Assembly: GCA_959605275.1 (NCBI GenBank)
Contig: CAUHFD010000139.1
Location: 1 to 7,827 of the forward strand
Direction: 5' to 3'
From: an uncultured Eubacteriales bacterium
Lineage (GTDB): Bacteria > Bacillota > Clostridia > Oscillospirales > Ruminococcaceae
Length of the DNA stretch: 7,827 bases
In this document: positions 1 through 6,085 of the stretch, piece after piece
Position numbering within the stretch: the stretch's first letter is position 1
How the letters are laid out: each line of letters starts with the position of its first letter
The notes under the pieces: model-generated
What the model was told of the DNA's origin: nothing
Seen by the model: the letters and a program-made list of their open reading frames with translations, nothing else
The model's database searches: none
Made by a program: the position numbers and the translations under genes

Positions 1-1460
1 GTAGAAAGGGTTTTATCTACTTTATTATCATCGTATGGTGCAATCAAAGATAATGCCGGACCGACATAGCTGACTTCGGCAGCAGTCTTTGCAGTATCCA
101 ATGTGATCGGAGTCGTGCCGATCATTTTATAATGAGTACCGGCATCACCGTAATTTAATTTTAAAATAACATCTTCATCTGCCAGAAAATTCAAATACTT
201 CATTGCAACAATAGGATTTTTGCAGGTGGAAGGAATCATATTAAAATAGTTATATGATGCGTAACTTTCTTTAAAATATTTTCCGTTTTTGTCTTTAAAG
301 CAATCCACCGCAACCAATTCTGCTGAGGGGATTTTCTTTTTCAATGTGCTCATCCAGCCACCTGCGTCTTCAGAAACTGGATCCCACCAACCCGAGATAA
401 AGAATCCGACATTTCCAGCTTTGATTTCTGCAACATGGTCAGTTGTCTGAAAATTAGGATCGATTATCTTTTGCTTATAAAGCATATTACACCATTGAGC
501 ATCTAACTTATATCCGTTCCGATAGTACATTGGTATACAATAGCGCTCTTCCAATGTGTTTTCGCAGAAAGAATACATGTCTAAAATATGTGTTTTATAT
601 TCATATCCGCGCACGTTGTTTCCCCACGGAATCGTTGCATTGCCGGCTGGCTTTTGATCACGGAAGGCTGTCAAAACTTTAACCAGTTCGTCACGGTTAG
701 TCGGCAAGCTCATACCGACTTGATCTACCCAGTCTTTACGTATATAGGCCACCATCCAATCCTTTACATAGCGATGTTGCGGGATTGCATATTGCCGTCC
801 GTTAATTTTGCCATACTCCAAAGTGTCAGAGCCTTTATTTAATGCCACTATTTTTTGCCCGTACTTTGATAGGGAATCAGTCATATCTTTAATAGCACCT
901 TGCTGTGCATATTTTTGGAACAACGACAATGTATAGGTGCTGACAATATCCGGAGCATTACCGGAAGCCATTTTCGCCATCAGCACGTCATCCTGATCTT
1001 GAATACCGACCATGACATAGGAAACTTCGATTCCCAAGCTTTTTACCTGTGACTGAATCCATTTTGTCCAGCGGTTATTTTCGGTTGTTCCCTCTGAAGT
1101 CGGTGTGGCGCTCTTATCGGTGACCATAACGGTAATTTTCCCACTTGTGGCGCCGGTATTGCCGTTTGTATTACCACTGGGTGCTGTGGCATTATTTTTA
1201 CTTGCCGTGGGAGTTTTATCGGTTTGATCATTCTTACTGGTCGCTTCGTTACCGCTTTCTGCTTCAACGGTACTTTCTTCAAAACCGACATCCGAAACGC
1301 TATCACCATCCACATCTCCAGCTGAAACAATGTTTTCACTTATATCAGATGATTTGCTGTCGGTATCACTTGGACTACCGGAACAAGCACAGCAGAGTAA
1401 CACCAGTATCATTGCCAACAGCCCTGCCATACCTTTTTCAGCAAGCTTTCTTTTTTTCAT
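1..1460 (-). CDS. Extracellular sugar-binding lipoprotein of an ABC transporter (LplA-type, family 1), 3' end outside window
   Basis: The frame is open from an ATG at 1460 to the left edge, giving 486 codons and no stop, so only a short C-terminal piece is missing if the protein has the 520-560 residues usual for LplA-type binding proteins. Residues 1-26 form a lipoprotein signal: MKKRK, a hydrophobic stretch (12-22), then CCAC, with C26 the likely lipidated cysteine (C24 is possible). Residues 27-107 are a Ser/Thr/Asn/Asp-rich spacer. The binding fold starts near GKITVMV (108-114). Family-like features are NGRQYAIP (220-227), YIRKDWVDQVGMSLPT (239-254), GFFISGWWDP (352-361) and the late YGDAGTHYKMIG segment (437-448). 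It would capture sugars or oligosaccharides outside the membrane for import. It follows the surface protein by 65 nt, so it is probably co-transcribed. Permease genes would be expected further left. The ligand is not readable from the sequence. Confidence 0.9.
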   Translation of the reverse strand, partial: MKKRKLAEKGMAGLLAMILVLLCCACSGSPSDTDSKSSDISENIVSAGDVDGDSVSDVGFEESTVEAESGNEATSKNDQTDKTPTASKNNATAPSGNTNGNTGATSGKITVMVTDKSATPTSEGTTENNRWTKWIQSQVKSLGIEVSYVMVGIQDQDDVLMAKMASGNAPDIVSTYTLSLFQKYAQQGAIKDMTDSLSKYGQKIVALNKGSDTLEYGKINGRQYAIPQHRYVKDWMVAYIRKDWVDQVGMSLPTNRDELVKVLTAFRDQKPAGNATIPWGNNVRGYEYKTHILDMYSFCENTLEERYCIPMYYRNGYKLDAQWCNMLYKQKIIDPNFQTTDHVAEIKAGNVGFFISGWWDPVSEDAGGWMSTLKKKIPSAELVAVDCFKDKNGKYFKESYASYNYFNMIPSTCKNPIVAMKYLNFLADEDVILKLNYGDAGTHYKMIGTTPITLDTAKTAAEVSYVGPALSLIAPYDDNKVDKTLS

Positions 1461-1465
1461 ATAAA

Positions 1466-1475
1466 CCACCTTTCT
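1466..1475 (-). promoter_or_regulatory. Ribosome binding site of the sugar-binding protein
   Basis: On the minus strand AGAAAGGTGG lies 5 nt upstream of the ATG at 1460. This supports that start over the internal ATG at codon 11. The whole 65-nt gap (1461-1525) shows no terminator hairpin and no convincing promoter, which fits read-through from the upstream gene. Confidence 0.7.
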
Positions 1476-1525
1476 GCGTAACAAATTGCGATTGGCTTTT
1501 ATTGCTTCGACTATATTAGATTCTG

Positions 1526-4285
1526 TCAATGCTGAGAACAACCGGATTTTTTTCTAAACAAAAGCAATGCTCCTGTACTAAACAACATAATCAGTCCGAT
1601 TGCAATCAAAGGAAAGCCTACTCCGGTGTCAGCTGCACTGTTATTGTTTGTCTGGCTATTGTCGGAATTATCCGTATTTTGTCCGAGATTCTCTCCGGAA
1701 GAGACCACAGGCAAAGAAATTTTATCAAAGATCAACTTGCCGTTGACCGGACTATTGGATGATTCCCCTGAGAACTCAATCCGCAGCGCCTGCAAAATGC
1801 CCATCCAACGAACGTTTTGAGACATATCAATATCAATGTCTACGAAATCGTCACCGGAAGCAATTAATTTTGCTTCTACCTGTTGAGTATACACTCCGTC
1901 GTTGTTGTCATCCATATCGGGGAAAAGGCTGGTTGCAAAGCGAACGGATATTTTATCTGCATGGCTTGCCTGGTTTTTCAAACGAATCCGTAAAATCGGA
2001 TGATCACCTGCATTCAGATTTAAAGCTAAATTGTCAGCAATCAGGTATCCGTTTCCGTCAAATTCGGCAACTAAGGTGCCGTTTTCTGCCGTTAAGGAAC
2101 CCAAACCGTTATTTTCTTCAGGTGCAATCCATCCCTGAGCAGTATTGTTGTCAAAGTCATACACACCGGTAGTGTTTTTATCTGCATCCGGATCGGGCCG
2201 TTCTGCCGGAGTGAAATCAGACTGGAAGGTAATGGAATCCACCCATAAGATACCTGACGGATTGCCTTCTCCGTTACGTCCCACGTCAAATCGAAGCTCG
2301 GTCAGCATTCCTTTCCATGCCCCTAATTTAGACATGTCAATGCCGTATTCCCAGTAACCATCATATTCTTCCTCATACATGATGTCAAATTCAACCCGCT
2401 GCAAATTGACGGTACCTTCGGTCGCATACATATTGGGACTTTGATCGGTAGCAAACCAAACGCGGATTAAGTTTCCGACGTCTGTCTGATTCTTGACTCG
2501 AATGACTAACCATTTCATATCGTTGGTATCCCAGTTTAATCCCCCGGTAGTCATCCAGCCGTAACGTGAATTCAGCTCGATTTTCAGACTGCCGTTTTCG
2601 GCTGTTAATTTTTCAATTGACGCGCCGATAGGCTCTGGTTCCATCCCGATATTCCAGCCTTGCGTGGTATTATCATTAAAGCTGAAACCGTAATTTGAAT
2701 CCACCGTAACATGAATCGTATACGTTTTTTTCGTAGTACCATCCTCAGCCGTTACGACAATTTCATAATCCTGAGAAGCACCGTTGGCAATGGCAAGATT
2801 CTCACCGGTACCGGTAACGGTTGCCTTATCATTGTTAGGTTCTGCATAAATACTGATTGCTGTTGTTCCTTTGGGTACTGTAATATCATAAGTCAATGTG
2901 TCGGCATCAAATGGGACATATCCGGGGTTGACGGACAATTTACTCAATGAAGCATCATCTACTAGCACCTGATCCTTACGGATTACTTTCACTTGATATG
3001 TTTTGGAAGCACCGTTGTTTGTGACAACAATCGGGAACGTATTTTCACCGACTTGCAGCGCTTTCGTGCCGACTCCTTCCGTCTGTGCAGAAGCATGATT
3101 TGCTTGTGCGTTAATTGTCACAGAAGCAACCTCATACGGGACGGTGACGGTATAATCTGTAACATTCGGAGCAAATACAGCTGCATTGTCAAATGCGTAG
3201 TCGGTTACTGACAACGATTTCAATGTCACATCTTTGTCGGAATAACCATCAAATATAATGGAATCAATATAAAACCAGTTGGATTGAGCAACGGTGCGTT
3301 CTCCGGTACCGGTCGTAATTCTCAGCTGTTTAATTGTACCGCTCCACGCGGACACATCTTCCGGTTTACAGGTATATTCTACATATCTGCTGTTTTCGGA
3401 ATATTTTTGGATCGAAAATTCCAGCCGCTTGGCATCATTGAATTCCGTATCCTCAGTAGTAGTAAAGTAAAGATAAATCTTATCCACATCATTCGGACCT
3501 GCGTTTTTTAAACGAATACGTGCTGACGCAGCCGATGCTGCCGTCAAGTTGATATTGTCAGGACCATTGATCCAACCGCCGTCATTGGACCAGAACTGCA
3601 TACCCAAACTGCCGTCTACTCCGGGTACCTGGCAATCCCATGTGCCGGAACATTGACCTGAAACATTCACGCCCCATCCTTCGCTTCCGGTGTCAAACGT
3701 ATATGACAGCAGCGGATCCGATTCGATACGAATGTAGTCAATATAGATCAGATTGGACTCTGCTACTGTACGTTCTCCCGTTCCCAGTGAAAACCGCAGT
3801 TGTTTTAGCGTACCTGTCCAACTGCCAACAGTCGAAAGATCGGCAGTATATATCTTGTAGTCGTTATTTACCGATGCAGCGTCAATCGGTAAAGTGATTT
3901 TTTTATCTTCTGACCACTCGGTGTCAGCAGTGGTCGTAAAATAAATCGAAACAGAAGAAATATCATTTGGACCGGCATTTTTTAAACGGATACGCAAATT
4001 TTGCGCCGCATCCATATCTGTTCCCATATTGTCAGGACCGTTAATCCAACCGCCGTCGTTAGACCAGAAACGAAAGCCAAGACACCCATCGCTGCCCGGC
4101 ACATCATAATCCCACAATCCCGAAGCCTGGGCGGCAATTCCAACACCCCAGTTTTCGCTGCCGGTGTCAAATTCAAATACCGCATTACTTGCGGTAACCA
4201 TCGCAATAGTCATCGGAGCGAACACCACAGATGTCAAGAGAATAGAAATCGCGCAAATGATTGAAATTACTTTTTTCTTTGGCAT
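1526..4285 (-). CDS. Large modular cell-surface protein: four CBM-like modules, two cadherin-like repeats, sortase-like tail
   Basis: This 919-residue protein has no recognisable catalytic domain. A signal peptide spans about residues 1-33 (MPKKK, then a hydrophobic core). CBM-like beta-sandwich modules follow at 36-187 and 193-345, near-copies sharing FDTGSE, FWSNDGGWINGPDN and RIRLKNAGPND. Two cadherin-like beta-sandwich repeats (PF12733 type) are at 353-436 and 445-528. Two more divergent CBM-like modules are at 531-688 and 706-859. A Ser/Asn/Asp linker, AADTG (884-888), a hydrophobic segment and RKK complete the tail. The modules end in the W-x-G-x-L-x-x-LR ... IDSI pattern common in accessory modules of secreted carbohydrate-active proteins. 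The ATG at 4285 is preferred because AGAAGGAGG sits 9 nt upstream and a classic signal peptide follows. A longer reading to 4384 would begin with TTG and bury that signal. The likely role is wall-tethered polysaccharide binding for the neighbouring enzymes and transporter. The function is inferred and the ligand is unknown. Confidence 0.85.
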   Translation of the reverse strand: MPKKKVISIICAISILLTSVVFAPMTIAMVTASNAVFEFDTGSENWGVGIAAQASGLWDYDVPGSDGCLGFRFWSNDGGWINGPDNMGTDMDAAQNLRIRLKNAGPNDISSVSIYFTTTADTEWSEDKKITLPIDAASVNNDYKIYTADLSTVGSWTGTLKQLRFSLGTGERTVAESNLIYIDYIRIESDPLLSYTFDTGSEGWGVNVSGQCSGTWDCQVPGVDGSLGMQFWSNDGGWINGPDNINLTAASAASARIRLKNAGPNDVDKIYLYFTTTEDTEFNDAKRLEFSIQKYSENSRYVEYTCKPEDVSAWSGTIKQLRITTGTGERTVAQSNWFYIDSIIFDGYSDKDVTLKSLSVTDYAFDNAAVFAPNVTDYTVTVPYEVASVTINAQANHASAQTEGVGTKALQVGENTFPIVVTNNGASKTYQVKVIRKDQVLVDDASLSKLSVNPGYVPFDADTLTYDITVPKGTTAISIYAEPNNDKATVTGTGENLAIANGASQDYEIVVTAEDGTTKKTYTIHVTVDSNYGFSFNDNTTQGWNIGMEPEPIGASIEKLTAENGSLKIELNSRYGWMTTGGLNWDTNDMKWLVIRVKNQTDVGNLIRVWFATDQSPNMYATEGTVNLQRVEFDIMYEEEYDGYWEYGIDMSKLGAWKGMLTELRFDVGRNGEGNPSGILWVDSITFQSDFTPAERPDPDADKNTTGVYDFDNNTAQGWIAPEENNGLGSLTAENGTLVAEFDGNGYLIADNLALNLNAGDHPILRIRLKNQASHADKISVRFATSLFPDMDDNNDGVYTQQVEAKLIASGDDFVDIDIDMSQNVRWMGILQALRIEFSGESSNSPVNGKLIFDKISLPVVSSGENLGQNTDNSDNSQTNNNSAADTGVGFPLIAIGLIMLFSTGALLLFRKKSGCSQH
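1556..1636 (-). other. Sortase-like C-terminal anchor (AADTG, membrane segment, basic tail)
   Basis: Residues 884-888 read AADTG, followed by GV-FPL, about 20 hydrophobic residues and RKKSGCSQH. The layout (motif, hydrophobic span, positive tail) is that of a cell-wall sorting signal, and a low-complexity linker precedes it. The motif differs from canonical LPxTG: Ala-Ala replaces Leu-Pro. It could be a variant sortase substrate or simply a C-terminal membrane anchor. Confidence 0.6.
1709..2695 (-). repeat. Second pair of CBM-like modules, C and D
   Basis: Residues 531-688 and 706-859 are related to each other. Both open with F(S/D)(F/N)..NT.QGW, then LTAENG(S/T)L, a (V/L)RI(R)(V/L)KNQ strand, (W/R)FAT, and finish with DMS..(A/R)W.G.L..LR and a closing (V/F)D.I strand. 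They resemble A and B in overall plan (RLKN ... FTT ... W.G.L..LR) but are much more divergent. All four probably share one beta-sandwich ancestor. Binding specificity cannot be deduced. Confidence 0.65.
2702..3229 (-). repeat. Two cadherin-like beta-sandwich repeats
   Basis: Residues 353-436 and 445-528 each follow the PF12733 pattern: L-x-x-LSV, then an Ala/Pro-x-x-x-x-Tyr segment (APNVTDYTVTVP; DADTLTYDITVP), a TV/SI strand, VGTKAL or GTGENL, and a closing KTYQVKV or KTYTIHV. In the family these serve as spacer or adhesion folds on Gram-positive surface proteins. Here they separate the two pairs of CBM-like modules. The domain call is by eye. Confidence 0.75.
3251..4180 (-). repeat. Tandem near-identical CBM-like modules A and B
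   Basis: Residues 36-187 and 193-345 of the surface protein are an internal duplication with a 158-residue (474-bp) period. The copies share FWSNDGGWINGPDN, RIRLKNAGPND, YFTTT, LGTGERTVA versus TGTGERTVA, and SN...YID. The similarity is still visible in DNA: plus-strand attgtcagga at 3554 and 4028, then almost the same run through ccaaccgccgtc. Module B carries extra cysteines (C212 and C217) where A has Ala and Tyr. Confidence 0.85.
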
Positions 4286-4294
4286 AATACTTTT

Positions 4295-4303
4295 CCTCCT
4301 TCT
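4295..4303 (-). promoter_or_regulatory. Strong ribosome binding site of the surface protein
   Basis: Minus-strand AGAAGGAGG lies 9 nt upstream of the ATG at 4285. It is the closest match to the Shine-Dalgarno consensus in the window and decides the start codon. Confidence 0.85.
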
Positions 4304-4320
4304 TTTATACACCTTATCTT

Positions 4321-4334
4321 CTGTTGGAAAACAG
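4321..4334 (-). other. Weak hairpin upstream of the surface protein RBS
   Basis: Minus-strand CTGTT-TTCC-AACAG gives a 5-bp, AT-rich stem with a 4-nt loop, about 20 nt upstream of the Shine-Dalgarno sequence of the surface protein gene. It is weak by itself and is noted because it is the second inverted repeat in the same short gap. Confidence 0.25.
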
Positions 4335-4367
4335 TTGCTTAAGGATAAAAACATTTGAATACTTGAA

Positions 4368-4382
4368 GCAGTCATCGACTGC
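4368..4382 (-). other. Perfect small hairpin in the 131-nt intergenic gap
   Basis: Minus-strand GCAGTC-GAT-GACTGC forms a 6-bp stem with a 3-nt loop, and flanking CTT/AAG bases could lengthen it with a bulge. No U-tract follows directly, so it is not a standard terminator. It lies between the second beta-helix gene and the surface protein gene. It could mark mRNA processing or attenuation, or be chance. Confidence 0.4.
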
Positions 4383-4416
4383 AAGGAATCATAGATGTTT
4401 ATAACATAACAGCTAT

Positions 4417-6066
4417 CTATTGGACAGTAACATTTTCGACAAATATATTTGTGGTAATATCCTCCTTTTGCATTTTGGTTCCTGCACTGTTTCGCACGTT
4501 TACGAAAGTAATGTTGTTTATGCTGGGAACAAGGCTTTTTCCTTTAATGGTGCCGGTCATAGCGCCTCCGTAATTTACAAACACGTTTTCCACACGAATA
4601 TTTCGAATGGTACCAGTACCATCATCTATCACAAAGCGAAATAGGCTCTCTGCATCATCGCTCAATTGAATGTCAATTCGAATATCCTTGAAAGTCACAC
4701 CGTCAACAGTTCCTGTATAGTGAGGTTCGATTGCCATAATCGCTTCCAGCTTCCAGACAGGCGACTTAGACTGATTAAGGACGTCTATGTTCTCAAATGT
4801 GATGTCGGTTACATCTCCGACTGTTTCATATCCGATCGTCATAGGGTTGGAAGAATCGCACCAGACAACGCAATTTTGAAATTTTATATTGGAACAGCCT
4901 GCTTTGGTAGTATAATCAGACATTGTGGAGGATTTGACTGCCAGCATATCGTCATGTCCGCGGAAAAAGCTGTTTTTTATGATTGCATCGCTGGAACCGC
5001 AAATATCAATACCATCCGAGCTCATACCATGGGAAATTGTTTTGATGTTATCTACCCGTATGTTTTTACTTTGATAAAATGCGACTGTCCAAACCTTGGG
5101 GTGTACCACCTGAATGCCTTCAACACGGATATTTTCAGCATTTTTAATACAAATCGTTCTGCCGTCATCACCCAGGCTGGTGAGTTCTTGACCGCATATG
5201 GTGCCTCTTCCACACATGGTTACATTCTTGATATCGTGTCCGTAAAACCGGCCATATACAAAAGCTCCCGGCGCAAAATAATAGGTTGTATTACTTTCCA
5301 GATAATAAGTCTGGTGATAATAAACGCCCGGTTCAAAATATACCACATTCGGATCGTTTTTATCAGGCACATTTTCTTCCGGCGGATTGGCGAAAATATA
5401 TAGTGGATTCGGAGCGGTATTTCCGTTGCTGGTGTTTCCGTTGATTTTTACAAAATATTGTCCCTGATTCGTAAGCGTAAATCGAATCACATTGTTCGTG
5501 CGGGTAAACTTCACATTATCTCTGGACGGCAGGATTTCCACCGACGAAACGGCATAGTTTGCCGTGACCTCAACGGTTACAGAACCGGAAAAATCAAAGG
5601 CAGTATATTCTGCATAGCCGGATTGATAATTTGCACCGGCGGTCACTTCGGAACGATAAACAAAACTGTTTTTTCCGTTGACCTTGACCGAATGCATTAC
5701 ACCGATCACTTCCTCGTCCAAACCTTCAGCAACCGGATAGACAGTTAAAGGCGGTGCGGTTGGCTTTGCGGCGCTCTTAGAGGAATTGGCAGCGATCGGA
5801 GCAGATGATTTTCCGGCAGCAGATGATTTGGCGGTACTTTTGCTTGCTATACCGGATTTCGAATTGTCGGCAAAGGACGTAACGGCGTCACTGCTTACAA
5901 TGTCAGTTGATGTATCACTGACTGCAGAAGATACATCTGAAGAATTGTCCATACTTTCTGCCGCCTCCTTATTACACCCGGTCGATGTGATCAACAAGCC
6001 GATGGTCAATAAAAACGCTGTAAACAATTTGGATATATTCTGAAACGTCCCTGACTTTTGATTCAT
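4417..6066 (-). CDS. Secreted lipoprotein beta-helix glycosidase, clan GH-N (GH28/GH49-like)
   Basis: This 549-residue protein has a lipoprotein signal ending in TSTGC (C31) and a Ser/Ala/Lys-rich spacer to about 105. A beta-sandwich domain follows (about 107-230, ending PLYIFANPPEENVP), resembling the N-domain of GH49-like enzymes. A right-handed parallel beta-helix runs from about 240 to the end (VVYFEPGVYYH, then repeated short NI-x-V-x-N strands). Candidate catalytic acids are D351 in SSDGID and D372/D373 in HDD. The 21-residue spacing equals that of D180 and D201/D202 in Aspergillus niger endopolygalacturonase II. The GH28 GHG histidine falls at N407 (SNPMTIG) and the RIK segment at WKL (438-440), so galacturonate recognition is not conserved. 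The enzyme probably hydrolyses a polysaccharide at the outer membrane face. The substrate is unknown. It starts 19 nt after the upstream paralogue, and the ATG at 6066 has a good RBS. Confidence 0.8.
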   Translation of the reverse strand: MNQKSGTFQNISKLFTAFLLTIGLLITSTGCNKEAAESMDNSSDVSSAVSDTSTDIVSSDAVTSFADNSKSGIASKSTAKSSAAGKSSAPIAANSSKSAAKPTAPPLTVYPVAEGLDEEVIGVMHSVKVNGKNSFVYRSEVTAGANYQSGYAEYTAFDFSGSVTVEVTANYAVSSVEILPSRDNVKFTRTNNVIRFTLTNQGQYFVKINGNTSNGNTAPNPLYIFANPPEENVPDKNDPNVVYFEPGVYYHQTYYLESNTTYYFAPGAFVYGRFYGHDIKNVTMCGRGTICGQELTSLGDDGRTICIKNAENIRVEGIQVVHPKVWTVAFYQSKNIRVDNIKTISHGMSSDGIDICGSSDAIIKNSFFRGHDDMLAVKSSTMSDYTTKAGCSNIKFQNCVVWCDSSNPMTIGYETVGDVTDITFENIDVLNQSKSPVWKLEAIMAIEPHYTGTVDGVTFKDIRIDIQLSDDAESLFRFVIDDGTGTIRNIRVENVFVNYGGAMTGTIKGKSLVPSINNITFVNVRNSAGTKMQKEDITTNIFVENVTVQ

Positions 6067-6071
6067 TTATT

Positions 6072-6082
6072 CCACCCTTTCT
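6072..6082 (-). promoter_or_regulatory. Ribosome binding site of the lipoprotein beta-helix enzyme
   Basis: Minus-strand AGAAAGGGTGG lies 5 nt upstream of the ATG at 6066, inside the 19-nt gap after the preceding stop codon. It is nearly the same as the RBS of the sugar-binding protein (AGAAAGGTGG, same spacing). Confidence 0.75.
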
Positions 6083-6085
6083 GAT

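Noticed and set aside
4368..4382. The intergenic hairpin as a rho-independent terminator
   Set aside because: The stem is only 6 bp and the bases following on the minus strand are CTTCAAGT rather than a U-tract; the nearest T-run is more than 10 nt away.
4286..4384. A longer reading of the surface protein beginning at 4384
   Set aside because: It would start with TTG without a ribosome binding site and place 33 polar residues before a standard signal peptide. The ATG at 4285 has AGAAGGAGG 9 nt upstream.
4286..4416. An internal promoter before the surface protein gene
   Set aside because: Possible -10-like hexamers (TATGAT, TATAAA) occur on the minus strand, but none has a -35-like hexamer at a suitable distance.
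4666..5403. A 245-codon open frame on the plus strand
   Set aside because: It lies wholly antisense to the beta-helix gene, has no RBS or recognisable domain, and looks like a shadow of the coding strand. The same holds for the shorter plus-strand frames elsewhere.
4417..6066. Calling the beta-helix enzymes polygalacturonases
   Set aside because: The aspartates fit, but the GHG histidine and RIK residues that polygalacturonases use appear substituted, so a substrate name would overreach.
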